This document shows, piece after piece, positions 7,727 to 16,414 of a stretch of 64,000 bases of DNA. Position numbers and translations under genes: made by a program. Source of the stretch: Promineifilum sp. (lineage in GTDB: Bacteria > Chloroflexota > Anaerolineae > Promineifilales > Promineifilaceae); contig JACKBY010000005.1 of the NCBI GenBank assembly GCA_020634335.1, forward strand, positions 62,001 through 126,000. The letters are read 5' to 3'. A model generated the notes under the pieces. It was given only the letters and a program-made list of their open reading frames with translations, was not told the DNA's origin and searched no databases. Each line of letters begins with the position of its first letter. The first letter of the stretch is position 1.

Positions 7727-9142
7727 CTACCCCCCTCCCTCATCGCCCACCGGCAAACTGAAGAAAAAGCTGCTCCCTTTGCCCTCTTTGCTCTTCACCC
7801 AGAGGCGGCCGCCGTGGGTCTCCACGATGTGGCGGGCAATTGCCAGCCCCAGCCCCGTGCCGCTCCCGTCCCGCGTCCGCGCCCGGTCCGACTTGTAGAA
7901 CCGCTCGAACACCCGGGGCAGGTCGATTTTCGCGATGCCCACGCCCGTGTCACGCACCTCGATGACCACCGTCCTCGCCGGCCGGCCGCCCTCGCCCTCC
8001 TCGGCCACCGACGCCGTCACCAGCACCTGCCCGCCCCGCGGCGTAAACTTGATCGCGTTGTGCACCAGATTCGTCACCACCTGCCGCACCCGCTCGGCGT
8101 CGACCACAACCGGCGGCAAGTCCGGCGGCAAGTCCACCGCCAGCGCCAGCCGCCCCGCCTCCGCCTGCGGCCGCAGCCGCTCCACCGGCCCCTCCACCAG
8201 CTCGGCCGCCGTCGCCGCGGCCAGCCGCAGCCGAATCTGCCCCGACTCGATCTGCGACAACTCCGTCAGCTCCTCCACCATCTGCGTCAGGGTATTGACC
8301 TCGGCCCAGGCCTGCTGCAGAAAGCGCTCGGCCGCCGGCGGGTCGTTCACCGCCCCGTCTTGCAGCGTCTCCACCACGGCCCGCAGCGAGGCCAGCGGCG
8401 TTCGCAACTCGTGCGACAGATTGCTGATGAAGTCTCGCCGCATCACCTGCAAGCGCCGCACCTGCGTCAAATCCTGGAACAGCACCAGAAAACCGGCCAC
8501 CCCCTCGCGCCGGAACGGCGTCAGCACCGCCTGCAGAAACAGTTTGGGGCTGATCTCCACCGCCTCGACCTGCTCGCTTTGCTCGCGACGGCCGCGCTGC
8601 CACAACTCGATGAGCGCGTGGTGGCGCACTACGGCGGCGAACGACCGCCCCAGCGCCGCCTTCTGGCTCGTGTGCAGCAAGCGACAGGCGGCCGGGTTGA
8701 TCAGCAGCACCACGCCCGCCTGGTCGGTGATGATCACCCCGTCGGCCATGTGGTCGATGACCGAGGCAAAGCGGCGATAACTCTGGTTCAGGCTCTCGAT
8801 CTGCTCGCGCTGGCCCTCGGTCATCTCGCCGAAGGCCTGCACCAGGTCGCCGATCTCGTCGCGGCGCTGCGACAGCACGCGGGCCGACGTGTCCCCGGCG
8901 GCGATGCGGCGCGCCACGGTGGTGACGTTCTTCAGCGGCTGCGTCAGGCGCGTGGCGATGACCCACGACAACAGCAGCACCCCCACCAAGGCCAGCCCGG
9001 CGGCGATCAGCACCGTGCGCCGCACGCAGCCGGCGCTGCCCAGGCAACCCGTGCGCGTCAGGAACAGGTAGAGACCCACCGCCAGCAGGAGTGTGACCGA
9101 CAGAAAGGGGACGGCGATGCGCCAGTAGAGCTTGGGGATCAT
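7727..9142 (-). CDS. PhoR-type sensor histidine kinase
   Basis: This is a 471-residue membrane kinase. Two membrane segments (about 9-28 and 43-64) flank a very short extracytoplasmic loop. HAMP (about 65-118), PAS (about 125-225), HisKA with the phosphorylated His in SHELRTPL (about 244), and a HATPase domain with N, G1 (DTGVGIAKIDL) and G2 (GSGTGLGLAI) boxes follow. The domain order and the upstream OmpR-type regulator match PhoR/ResE-like systems. ATG lies nine bases after the regulator's stop with no Shine-Dalgarno, so translation is probably coupled. No phosphate-uptake genes are near, so the signal is unknown. Confidence 0.9.
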   Translation of the reverse strand: MIPKLYWRIAVPFLSVTLLLAVGLYLFLTRTGCLGSAGCVRRTVLIAAGLALVGVLLLSWVIATRLTQPLKNVTTVARRIAAGDTSARVLSQRRDEIGDLVQAFGEMTEGQREQIESLNQSYRRFASVIDHMADGVIITDQAGVVLLINPAACRLLHTSQKAALGRSFAAVVRHHALIELWQRGRREQSEQVEAVEISPKLFLQAVLTPFRREGVAGFLVLFQDLTQVRRLQVMRRDFISNLSHELRTPLASLRAVVETLQDGAVNDPPAAERFLQQAWAEVNTLTQMVEELTELSQIESGQIRLRLAAATAAELVEGPVERLRPQAEAGRLALAVDLPPDLPPVVVDAERVRQVVTNLVHNAIKFTPRGGQVLVTASVAEEGEGGRPARTVVIEVRDTGVGIAKIDLPRVFERFYKSDRARTRDGSGTGLGLAIARHIVETHGGRLWVKSKEGKGSSFFFSLPVGDEGGG

Positions 9143-9151
9143 GGGGGGCGG

Positions 9152-9871
9152 TTAACCGTCGAAGCGATAGCCGATGCCGCGCACGGTGACGATGCGCGTC
9201 GGCGCGGCCGGGTCGGCCTCCACCTTCTCGCGCAGCCAGCGCACGTGGACATCGACTGTGCGGCTGTTGCCGTCGAATGTCCAGTCCCACACCCGTTCCA
9301 GAATCAGATCGCGCGATAAAGCCACCCCTGCGTTGCGCGCCAGAAACAGGAGCAGGTCGAACTCCTTGGGTTTCAGCCGCGCCGCCGTGCCGCCCACGCG
9401 CACCTCGCGCCGGCTCAGGTCGATCTCCAGATCGCCGAAGGCCAGCGTCTCGGCCCGCGGTTCGGCCGCCGCGTCGACCCGCTCGGCGGCCAGGTCCTCG
9501 CGGATCAGCTCCACACGCCGCAGCAGCGCCTTCACCCGCGCCATCAGCTCGCGCATACTGAACGGCTTGGTCAGATAATCGTCGGCGCCCATCTCCAGCC
9601 CCACCACCCGATCCACCTCATCGCTGCGCGCCGTCAGCATCAGGATGGGCAAGCTCATCTCCCGGCGCAGCAGGCGGCAGACCTCGAAGCCGTCGATGCC
9701 CGGCAGCATCACGTCCAGCAACAACAGGTCGGGCTGCCCGCGCCGCGCCGTTTCCAGCGCGTCATAGCCGTTGTCGGCCGTCAGGACCTCGTAGCCCTGC
9801 CGGCTCAGGTTGTAAGCCACCGTCTCGCGCAGCGTGGCGTCGTCTTCGACCAGCAACACCCGATAGGCCAT
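9152..9871 (-). CDS. OmpR/PhoB-family response regulator
   Basis: This is a 239-residue regulator. The receiver domain has the acidic pocket (LLVEDD), the phosphoacceptor Asp in LLLLDVMLPG at about residue 53, and the conserved Lys in LTKPFSMREL. The C-terminal winged helix (about 140-236) ends in the typical WLREKVE ... RIVTVRGIGYRF. It is the first gene of a two-gene operon with the kinase at 7727-9142 and presumably is phosphorylated by it and acts as a DNA-binding activator or repressor. Confidence 0.92.
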   Translation of the reverse strand: MAYRVLLVEDDATLRETVAYNLSRQGYEVLTADNGYDALETARRGQPDLLLLDVMLPGIDGFEVCRLLRREMSLPILMLTARSDEVDRVVGLEMGADDYLTKPFSMRELMARVKALLRRVELIREDLAAERVDAAAEPRAETLAFGDLEIDLSRREVRVGGTAARLKPKEFDLLLFLARNAGVALSRDLILERVWDWTFDGNSRTVDVHVRWLREKVEADPAAPTRIVTVRGIGYRFDG

Positions 9872-10052
9872 CGTCTATTTTCCTCTTAGGAACCGGGATT
9901 TTTCATCAAAACTTGCTTCCTTAATCGCCGTCCCAACCAACCCCGTCGCTGATCATTCTATCGCCTGCGGCCTGTCTACACAACAAGCCTTCTTGGATAT
10001 CAGGTTTTTCAAAATAACCCGGTTTCTTAACCGAATACGGTACACTAGACGG

Positions 10053-10404
10053 ATGAACGTCACAGGCACCCCCCAATGCTTGCCGAAAGCCATTGACCTG
10101 ATCGCCCGTGAGGTCGACCCGCTGCGCATCATCCTCTTCGGCTCCTGGGCGCGAGGGGACGCCCGGCCCGATAGCGACCTGGACTTGTTGGTGGTACTGC
10201 CCGAATTGGAAGACAAGCGGGCGGCGACCATCAATCTCAAGTGAAGGCTGTCTTTCCCGATCCGGCCGAGATGACTGGGCTGTCGAGGCCCGTTACCCGG
10301 CCGACATGCCTGAAGCCCTGACGGTCGACGCGCGGCAAGCAGTTAAAATCGCTGATGACATCTATCTCTTAATGAAAGCCGATATTCGCAGCTATTCGGC
10401 GTAG
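10053..10404 (+). pseudogene. Collapsed MNT nucleotidyltransferase / HEPN pair
   Basis: ATG 10053 opens a 63-residue frame with the minimal nucleotidyltransferase signature GSWARGDARPDSDLDLLV, which then stops at 10244. From about 10264, in another frame, the sequence encodes DWAVEARYPADMPEAL and DARQAVKIADDIYLLM, typical of the C-terminus of a HEPN partner protein, and ends at 10404. MNT-HEPN (MntA/HepT) pairs are toxin-antitoxin modules in which the nucleotidyltransferase modifies the HEPN RNase. Here the end of MNT and most of HEPN are missing, so one deletion seems to have fused the two remnants. The short MNT protein is unlikely to be active. Confidence 0.65.
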
Positions 10405-10406
10405 AA

Positions 10407-10475
10407 ACCGGGTTTTCCCAAAGCGAACCCCCATTCGCCGACTCCCGTTCGCCAACTCCCGTCCGCCACTCTCGA
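10407..10475. repeat. 14-bp tandem units (TTCGCCAACTCCCG type)
   Basis: Three degenerate units related to TTCGCCAACTCCCG follow one another after AAACCGGGTTTTCCC. The unit is two 7-mers. It lies just past the stop of the minus-strand DUF2071 gene and is another short-repeat type in this genome. Confidence 0.5.
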
Positions 10476-10482
10476 TACCTAC

Positions 10483-11277
10483 CTACCCACTGATCTTCTC
10501 CGACCCCCACACCACCACGTCGATGCGCCGCGCGAAGTGGAGGAGCGCCGGCGGCCCACTGACCGGCAGCCCGCCCGCGGCCGACACGGTGTTGAGCGCG
10601 ATCTCCGCCGCCGCGCGCTGCAACGGCCACGGCCGGTGGTGCACCTCCGTCCGCCGCAGCGCCCCGTCCGGCCCCAGGGCATAGAGGCAGTAGCGCTCGG
10701 TCAGGAAATGCTCCAGCGTCCCCGGCGCGGCGGCATAGACGGCCGGCACGGGCCGGTAACTGCCTTCGAACACCGCCGGCACGGGTTGCCCGCCCGTCGA
10801 ATCCAGCCGCCGGCTGCGATAGATGATGCCTTCCCCGTCGGCCGCCACGCCCATCTCGGCCCGATAATACGGCAGGTGGAACAGCGCCCGCGCCGCCATG
10901 ACCGCCAGCCGGTTGGTAGCGTCCAGGCTCAGAAACCACACCCCCGGCTTGCCCCCGGCCGTCACATAGACGCGCACGTTGAGTTCGGGGAAGGCCGACA
11001 CGTAGGGCAGATCGGGCAACGGCCGCCGCATCACCCCCGCCATGCGAAAAGGCACGATGCCCAGCCACGTCTGGCCCTCGAACGTGTCCACGGCCAGCCC
11101 GGCCGGCAGCAGCGCCCCCACCGCCTCGACCGGCACGGGCCAGTGGGCGAAAAGCAGATCGCGCCACGACTGCCGCCACGCCCAGCGCCCGGCCGGCAGC
11201 GGCCACGGCCGGTGGGCCGTGTAACCGAAAGAAGAATGAGAGTGAGCATCGGGGTGGTTTGTCGCTGGTGGGGTCAT
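10483..11277 (-). CDS. DUF2071 (YqjF-like) family protein
   Basis: The 264-residue protein matches the DUF2071/YqjF family: an N-terminal HRPWPLPAGRWAWRQSWRD, then LLFAHWPVPVEAVGALLPAGLAVD and FEGQTWLGIVPFRM, which are its hallmark strings. A central PYYRAEM and a C-terminal LNTVSAAGGLPVSGPPALLHFARRIDV complete it. The fold is acetoacetate-decarboxylase-like, and the biochemical role is unknown. ATG at 11277 is chosen over an upstream in-frame ATG (11307), since the family begins near here and AGGGG lies just before it. Confidence 0.82.
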   Translation of the reverse strand: MTPPATNHPDAHSHSSFGYTAHRPWPLPAGRWAWRQSWRDLLFAHWPVPVEAVGALLPAGLAVDTFEGQTWLGIVPFRMAGVMRRPLPDLPYVSAFPELNVRVYVTAGGKPGVWFLSLDATNRLAVMAARALFHLPYYRAEMGVAADGEGIIYRSRRLDSTGGQPVPAVFEGSYRPVPAVYAAAPGTLEHFLTERYCLYALGPDGALRRTEVHHRPWPLQRAAAEIALNTVSAAGGLPVSGPPALLHFARRIDVVVWGSEKISG

Positions 11278-11365
11278 GCCCCTATTATATCGTTGAATCA
11301 CCGCCATACCCTGCTACAATAACCGCGGAATGCCGGATAAGTATCCGGTGCCGCAAAGGAGTATT

Positions 11366-11836
11366 ATGAAATTATCCGAATTTCTCGAAGACTACGGCGG
11401 CTGGCTGGCTTTCATCATCGCCCTCGTCGCCACGCTGGGCAGTCTCTACTACAGCGAGGTCGCCGGCTTCATCCCCTGCCGCTTGTGCTGGTATCAGCGC
11501 ATCCTCATGTACCCCCTGACGGTCATCACCTTCGTCGGCGCGCTGCGGCGCGACGACTATCTGCCCGGCTACGTGCTGCCCTTGTCACTGATCGGCATGG
11601 GCGTGTCAGCCTACCATTATCTGATGGAGAAAGGCGTCGTGGCCGCCTCCAACACCTGCGCCGCCGACGTGCCCTGCAACATCAGCTACGTCAACTACCT
11701 GGGCTTCATCACCATCGCCCTGATGGCCTTCACCGCCTTCACCCTCATCACCCTGATCATGTTCGGTATGCACGCCGCCTATCGCCGCGACGAGGCCGGA
11801 CAACTGCCCCTTCCCGGTGAAGAAGGCGTCTACTAG
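11366..11836 (+). CDS. bdbC: Disulfide bond formation protein (BdbC/DsbB family)
   Basis: This is a 156-residue membrane protein with four hydrophobic segments. The first periplasmic-side motif PCRLCWYQR gives the CxxC pair typical of DsbB/BdbC, and NTCAADVPC supplies the second cysteine pair in the loop before TM4. The family re-oxidises a DsbA-like partner and passes electrons to quinone. The start is supported by AAAGGAG eight bases before the ATG. It is directly followed (stop then ATG) by a lipoprotein cytochrome c, then HemW, so the three genes look like an operon linked to extracytoplasmic redox and heme. Confidence 0.9.
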   Translation: MKLSEFLEDYGGWLAFIIALVATLGSLYYSEVAGFIPCRLCWYQRILMYPLTVITFVGALRRDDYLPGYVLPLSLIGMGVSAYHYLMEKGVVAASNTCAADVPCNISYVNYLGFITIALMAFTAFTLITLIMFGMHAAYRRDEAGQLPLPGEEGVY

Positions 11837-12238
11837 ATGAGACAAGTCGGGCCGATCATCACCGCGGCGCTGCTGGCGGTTGTCCTGGCCGCCTGCGGCG
11901 GCGCGCCGCCGCCCACGCCCACGCCGTCCGACCCCCTGGCGCTGGGCCAACAGGTCTTTGCCCAATACTGCGCGCCCTGCCACGGCGCGGGCGGCGAAGG
12001 CTTCGTCAACGCCCTCGACGCGCCGGGCCTCAACGCCGACAGCGAGGCCCACCAGTTGAGCGACGAAGCCATCCTGTCGGCCATTATCGACGGCGGCGCG
12101 GCCTCCGGCGGCAACATGGCCCCCCTGGGCGACGCGCTGAGCGAGGAACAGGAAGCGGCCGTGCTGCAATACCTCCACACCCTCTGGACCGACGACCAAC
12201 GCGCTGCCCACGAGGCCGCCGGCGGTCACACGCCATGA
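11837..12238 (+). CDS. Lipoprotein cytochrome c
   Basis: This is a 133-residue protein. A lipobox (LLAVVLAACGG, Cys about 19) is followed by a Pro/Thr linker and a single-heme cytochrome c domain. The heme site is CAPCH (about 50-54), and the likely axial Met is in GGNMAPLG (about 96). It begins at the base after the bdbC stop, and its stop overlaps the next start (ATGA at 12235-12238). It probably acts as a membrane-tethered electron carrier on the outer face of the membrane. Its partner oxidase or reductase is not in the window. Confidence 0.88.
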   Translation: MRQVGPIITAALLAVVLAACGGAPPPTPTPSDPLALGQQVFAQYCAPCHGAGGEGFVNALDAPGLNADSEAHQLSDEAILSAIIDGGAASGGNMAPLGDALSEEQEAAVLQYLHTLWTDDQRAAHEAAGGHTP

Positions 12239-13449
12239 CCGCCTACGCCCTCTACCTCCACATCCCGTTCTGTCGCCGGCGGTGCAGCTACTGCGACTTC
12301 AACACCTACACCACCCTGGGCGACCTGCAAGCGGACTACGTCGCCGCCCTGGCGCGCGAGATCGAACTGGTCGGTGCGCGGGGCGGCCGGCCGCCGGTTC
12401 ACACTCTCTTCTTCGGCGGCGGCACGCCCTCCCTGCTGACGCTGCCCCAGGTGGCCGCCCTTCTCGCCGCCGCCCGCGCCGCCTTCGCCGTCGACGCCGC
12501 GGCCGAGATCACCATGGAGGCCAACCCCGGCACGGTCGATGAGACCTACCTGGCCGGCGTCCGCGCCCTGGGCGTCAACCGCCTCAGCTTCGGCGTGCAG
12601 AGCGCCCTGCCCGGCGAGCTGGCCCTGCTCGGCCGCGAGCACGACTTCGCCGCCGCCGTGGCCGCCGTCGACGCCGCCCGCGCCGCCGGCTTCGACAACC
12701 TCAACCTCGATCTCATCTATGGTCTGCCCGGCCAGACCGTCGCCGACTGGCAGCGCACCCTCGACGCCGTACTGCCCATCGGGGTCGAACACATCAGCCT
12801 CTACTGCCTGACCATCGAACCCGGCACGCCGCTGCAGCGCGCCCTCCACCACGGAACCATCAACGCCCCCGACCCCGACACGGCCGCCGACCAATACGAA
12901 ATTGCCTGCACCGCGCTGGCCGCCGCCGGCTTCGACCACTATGAGATTTCCAACTGGGCGCGGCCGGGCCGCGAGTGCCGCCACAACGTCGTCTACTGGC
13001 GCAACGAGCCCTATCTGGGGCTGGGCGCGGGGGCACACGGCTCGGCCGGCGGCTATCGCTATCAGGTCGTCCGGCAGCCGCGCACCTATATTCGGCGAAT
13101 GGACGGCGACCCCCAGCCCCTAACTGCTGACGCGCGTGATTCGTCACCCGTCACTCGTCACTCGTCACTCGCCACTCCCTTTCCTCTGTCCCCGGCCGTG
13201 GCCGCCCACCACCGCGTCGACGACGACGAGGCCATGTCCGACACGGCCATCACCCAGTTGCGCCTGCTCTCCGAAGGGCTGGACCTCGACGGCTTTGCCT
13301 TGCGCTTCGGCCGCCCCTTCGACGAGGTCTACGGCGACACAGTGCGCCAGCTCGTCGGCTGGGACCTCCTGCGCCGCCGCGACGGCCGCCTCCTGCTCAC
13401 CGACAAGGGCCGCTTCCTCAGCAATCAGGTCTTCTACCGCTTCGTCTAG
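12235..13449 (+). CDS. hemW: HemW-like radical SAM protein with an in-frame repeat insertion
   Basis: The 404-residue protein begins YLHIPFCRRRCSYCDF, giving the CxxxCxxC iron-sulfur cluster motif (Cys 13, 17 and 20) and the following Cys-Asp-Phe of HemN/HemW proteins. FFGGGTPSLL, the EANPGTVD motif, LSFGVQS and LNLDLIYGLPGQT follow in family order. HemW is regarded as a heme chaperone rather than a true coproporphyrinogen oxidase. Residues about 298-318 (RDSSPVTRHSSLATPF) are translated from a heptad repeat (13131-13186) and interrupt the normal sequence before the C-terminal domain, yet the frame stays open. It is third in the operon with bdbC and cytochrome c. Function is probably retained. 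Confidence 0.88.
   Translation: MTAYALYLHIPFCRRRCSYCDFNTYTTLGDLQADYVAALAREIELVGARGGRPPVHTLFFGGGTPSLLTLPQVAALLAAARAAFAVDAAAEITMEANPGTVDETYLAGVRALGVNRLSFGVQSALPGELALLGREHDFAAAVAAVDAARAAGFDNLNLDLIYGLPGQTVADWQRTLDAVLPIGVEHISLYCLTIEPGTPLQRALHHGTINAPDPDTAADQYEIACTALAAAGFDHYEISNWARPGRECRHNVVYWRNEPYLGLGAGAHGSAGGYRYQVVRQPRTYIRRMDGDPQPLTADARDSSPVTRHSSLATPFPLSPAVAAHHRVDDDEAMSDTAITQLRLLSEGLDLDGFALRFGRPFDEVYGDTVRQLVGWDLLRRRDGRLLLTDKGRFLSNQVFYRFV
13131..13186. repeat. Family A heptad repeat inside hemW
   Basis: Repeated CGTCACTC units (GATTCGTCACCCGTCACTCG and onward) are read through in the hemW frame. Only one arm is obvious: the left partner GACGCGCGTGATTCG is short. Confidence 0.75.
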
Positions 13450-13455
13450 GCTGCC

Positions 13456-13530
13456 CGCCTGTAGCGCAATCTGTCCAGGTTGCGTCTTGTCCCCCCCGTC
13501 CTGCAAGCTGACAGCTTGCCCTACAGGGTG
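13456..13530. repeat. Family D repeat (TGTAGCGCAATCTGTCCAGG type)
   Basis: CTGTAGCGCAATCTGTCCAG is followed by GTTGCGTCTT, and later GCAAGCTGACAGCTTGCCCTAC, forming small inverted repeats between hemW and the lipase-like gene. Related copies are at 35646 and 52706. Confidence 0.6.
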
Positions 13531-13621
13531 TGTCCACCGCCATTGACCTTTCCATTTACATAAGCTATCCTCACCGGTACAAAACCCGGCCTTTCCCGGC
13601 CCAATCAGGAGTATTCACGCC

Positions 13622-14815
13622 ATGCGAACGTCCTTCGCCCGCCTCCGACGAGCATTGCCCTGGCTGCTGGCTGGGCTGGCATTGATAGCCTTGCTGGCTT
13701 TCGGCTTCTGGCGCGCCACCGTCCCCACCACGCCGTCGGCCTTCTACACCCCACCCGACCCCTTGCCGTCCGGCGCGCCGGGGACGATCATCCGCACCGA
13801 GCCGATTACCAAAAACGTGCCCGACGGGGCACAGGCCTGGCGCGTCATGTACCTCTCTACCGGCGTAGACGGCCAACCAACGGCCGTCACCGGCATCATC
13901 GTCGCTCCTACCGAGGCCGACGACGCGCCGCGCCCGGTCGTGGCCTGGGCCCACGGCACGCTGGGCGTCCAGCCCGCCTGTGGCACGGGCCACCTGGCCG
14001 ACCCGTTTGCCGAAATCCCCGAAGTCGAACGCCTCATCCAGGAGGGTTTCGTGCTGGCGGCCACCGACTACCCCGGTCTGGGCACGCCGGGCGTCCACCC
14101 CTACCTGTTCGGCGAGGTGGAGGCCGCGGCCGTGCTCGATTCGGTGCGCGCCGCGCAACACGTGGCTGCGGGGGCCGGCCATCGGTTCGCCGTCTGGGGC
14201 CACTCGCAAGGCGGCCACGCGGTGCTGTGGACGGCCCAAATCGCCGCCGACTACGCCCCCGAACTGGAGCTGGTCGGCGCGGCGGCCATCAGCCCGGCGG
14301 CCGACCTGGAAGGCATCCTGGAAGGATCGATGGACAAGCGCGCGGGGGCCATCCTCGTCTCGATGTCCCTCTACGCCTGGAACGCCAACACGCCCGGCGC
14401 GTCGCTGGCGGAGATCGTCGACCCGGCGGCGCTGGAGCAGATCAACAAGCTGGCCGGCACGTGCGTCACCACGCCGGCCGCCTTCCTGCTGTTGGGCGAT
14501 TTGCAGCCGCCGCGCGCCTTTCTGCCCGACAATCTGACCGACAACCCCGCCTTCCGCGAATTCATCGACACCAACACCCCCACCGATCCCATCGATGTGC
14601 CGCTCTACATCGCCCACGGCACGGCCGACGCGATCATCCCCTTCCAGGGCAGCGTCGACGAAGCCGCGCGCCGCTGCGCCGCGGGCGAAGACGTGGAACT
14701 GGAGCGCTACCCGCTGGCCGACCACAATCCGGCGCTGGATTACTCGGCCGTCGGCGTCGTCGGCTGGCTCGAAGACCGCTTCGCCGGGCGGCCAAGCGCA
14801 TCGAATTGTGGTTAG
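13622..14815 (+). CDS. Secreted or membrane-anchored alpha/beta-hydrolase (LIP-type lipase)
   Basis: The 397-residue protein has a basic N-terminus and one hydrophobic segment (about 14-31), acting as signal or anchor. The hydrolase body shows VVAWAHGTLG (oxyanion region), ATDYPGLG and the nucleophile elbow GHSQGGHA (Ser at about 199). The late AHGTADAIIPF supplies the acid Asp and ADHNPAL the His. This order matches the secretory lipase/LIP family. AGGAG lies 12 bases before the ATG. The substrate is likely esters or lipids, but specificity is unknown. Confidence 0.82.
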   Translation: MRTSFARLRRALPWLLAGLALIALLAFGFWRATVPTTPSAFYTPPDPLPSGAPGTIIRTEPITKNVPDGAQAWRVMYLSTGVDGQPTAVTGIIVAPTEADDAPRPVVAWAHGTLGVQPACGTGHLADPFAEIPEVERLIQEGFVLAATDYPGLGTPGVHPYLFGEVEAAAVLDSVRAAQHVAAGAGHRFAVWGHSQGGHAVLWTAQIAADYAPELELVGAAAISPAADLEGILEGSMDKRAGAILVSMSLYAWNANTPGASLAEIVDPAALEQINKLAGTCVTTPAAFLLLGDLQPPRAFLPDNLTDNPAFREFIDTNTPTDPIDVPLYIAHGTADAIIPFQGSVDEAARRCAAGEDVELERYPLADHNPALDYSAVGVVGWLEDRFAGRPSASNCG

Positions 14816-14831
14816 CCAGGAGCACCAAACC

Positions 14832-15425
14832 ATGGACAAACTAACCGTCGCCATCCAGGCCGGGGGCAAGAGCAGCCGCATGGGCACGGACAAGTCGTTC
14901 GTCCTGTTCCAGGGCCGGCCGCTCATCGAAGTCGTGCGGGCCGCCGTCGAGGGATTGGGCGACGAACTGATCCTCATCACCAACAAGCCCGATGCCTACG
15001 CCCATCTCGGCTTGCCCATGCACGGCGACCTTTACCCCGACACGGGGCCGTTGGGCGGCATCTACACCGCGCTGCACTATGCCGCGCACCCCCACGTGCT
15101 GACCGTGGCCTGTGACATGCCCTGGCTCAACCGGCCGCTGCTGGACTACATGGCCGGGCTGCGCGGCTCGGCCGACGTCATCGTCCCCCGCTGGGACAAG
15201 TTCCCCGAACCGCTCCACGCCGTCTACAGCCAGGCGTGCCTGGGGCCGATCCGCGAGAAGCTGGAGGCGCAGATGTACAAGATCACCGCCTTCTACGGCC
15301 GCGTCGCCGTGCGCTTTGTGGAGAGAGCCGAGATCGAGGCCTTCGATCCGCAGGGGAAATCGTTCGTCAACGTCAACACCGCCCAGGACCTGGCCGAGGA
15401 AGAAAGAAGAGAATCCAAAGATTAA
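14832..15425 (+). CDS. mobA: Molybdenum cofactor guanylyltransferase
   Basis: This is a 197-residue nucleotidyltransferase. It opens LTVAIQAGGKSSRMGTDKS, the GTP-binding loop of MobA. PDTGPLGGIYTAL and VTVACDMPWLN (metal-binding Asp) follow. MobA joins GMP to molybdopterin to make the guanine dinucleotide cofactor. AGGAG lies upstream of ATG 14832. The C-terminal residues EEERRESKD come from a repeat-like AAGAAAGAAGAGAATCC tract, so the natural end may have been replaced. No other molybdenum genes are nearby. CTP/ATP homologues (MocA-like) are the main alternative. Confidence 0.85.
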   Translation: MDKLTVAIQAGGKSSRMGTDKSFVLFQGRPLIEVVRAAVEGLGDELILITNKPDAYAHLGLPMHGDLYPDTGPLGGIYTALHYAAHPHVLTVACDMPWLNRPLLDYMAGLRGSADVIVPRWDKFPEPLHAVYSQACLGPIREKLEAQMYKITAFYGRVAVRFVERAEIEAFDPQGKSFVNVNTAQDLAEEERRESKD

Positions 15426-15587
15426 GAAGAGAAACCGCTGATGACACAGATTAAGAAGAAGAGGGAAATCTCTCGCGTGTGGGGCAGGTTCAAGCATATT
15501 CTTAAAAATCTGCCGGATTTGCCGAATCTACGCCTGAGTCCTCTTCTTCTCAATCTGTGCCATCTGTGAAATCTGTGGTTTCTTTTC
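15426..15587. repeat. Family B nonad inverted element
   Basis: GATGACACAGATTAAGAAG on the left pairs with CTTCTCAATCTGTGCCATC on the right, and AATCTGTGCCATCTGTGAAA shows the 9-base unit. The element fills the gap between the convergent mobA and rfbF genes. Confidence 0.7.
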
Positions 15588-16382
15588 TCATTCCCAGTTT
15601 TTCCACGGCGCGCCGTTGGCCCACAGGCGCTCCAGGTCGTTGGCGTCCTTCAGCGTGTCCATCGACTGCCAGAAGCCGCCGTGGCGATACATCGCCACCT
15701 CCCCCGCGGCGATCATCTCCTGCAACACGCCCGTCTCCAGCGCCAGGTCATCCCCGCCGGCCATCCAGTCCAGCGCCGAGCGCTCGAAGACCATGAACCC
15801 GGCATTGATCCAGTAGGGCAGCTCCGGGTACTGCACGTACTCGCTGACCAGGCCGGCCTCGTCGGCCACCATCGTGCCGTACTGGTAATGGCGCGGCTGC
15901 ACGGCGGTGATCGTCGCCGTCTTGCCGTGGGCCGCGTGGAAGGCCAGCAGCGCCGCCAGATCCACATCCCCCACCCCATCGCCATAGGTCACGCAAAAGC
16001 GGTCGGCCGTCAGATAGCCGGCCACGCGGGCAATGCGCGACGCCTTGTCGGTGCGCAGCCCCGTGTCCACCAGCGACACCTCCCACTCCGGGTGCGCCTG
16101 TGGCCCGCGAAAGTCGAGCCGCCCGGCGCGGTCGCCCAGACGAACCGTGAAGTCGCGCGTCATGGCCTCGTAGTCGAGGAAGTATCGCCGCAGTTGCCCG
16201 GCCTCATAGCCCAGCGGCAGCACGAACTTGCGAAAGCCGAAGGCGCTGTAGATGCGCATCACGTGCCAGATGATCGGCCGCCCGCCGATCTCCACCAGCT
16301 CTTTTTTGGTCAGCGTGCCGCCGCGCATCCGCGTGCCCTCGCCGCCGCAAAATATGACTACCGGGATGTCTTCAACGTTCAT
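15588..16382 (-). CDS. rfbF: Glucose-1-phosphate cytidylyltransferase
   Basis: This is a 264-residue sugar nucleotidyltransferase. VVIFCGGEGTRMRGGT is the nucleotide-binding loop, and KKELVEIGGRPIIWHVMRIYS and YGDGVGDVDL (metal-binding Asp) match RfbF/DdhA. That enzyme makes CDP-glucose for 3,6-dideoxyhexoses and related sugars. YWINAGFMVFERSALD and GFWQSMDTLKDANDLE complete the family pattern. No CDP-glucose dehydratase lies next to it, so the sugar product is not known. It lies 32 bases downstream of mtnA on the same strand. ATG 16382 is chosen by family alignment. Confidence 0.9.
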   Translation of the reverse strand: MNVEDIPVVIFCGGEGTRMRGGTLTKKELVEIGGRPIIWHVMRIYSAFGFRKFVLPLGYEAGQLRRYFLDYEAMTRDFTVRLGDRAGRLDFRGPQAHPEWEVSLVDTGLRTDKASRIARVAGYLTADRFCVTYGDGVGDVDLAALLAFHAAHGKTATITAVQPRHYQYGTMVADEAGLVSEYVQYPELPYWINAGFMVFERSALDWMAGGDDLALETGVLQEMIAAGEVAMYRHGGFWQSMDTLKDANDLERLWANGAPWKNWE

Positions 16383-16414
16383 AGGTTGCTTTCTGCTTGC
16401 CGGGGAGCCCGTGC

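Noticed and set aside
7935..8780. Long plus-strand frames over the histidine kinase and similar long opposite-strand frames elsewhere (16397-17539, 25981-27069, 29157-31982)
   Set aside because: They are antisense to genes with clear family motifs, have Arg/Pro/His-rich or otherwise low-information composition and no ribosome sites: shadows of GC-rich coding DNA.
13571..14986. Minus-strand 471-codon frame over the lipase and mobA genes
   Set aside because: No family motif, and it crosses two well-supported plus-strand genes and their intergenic gap.
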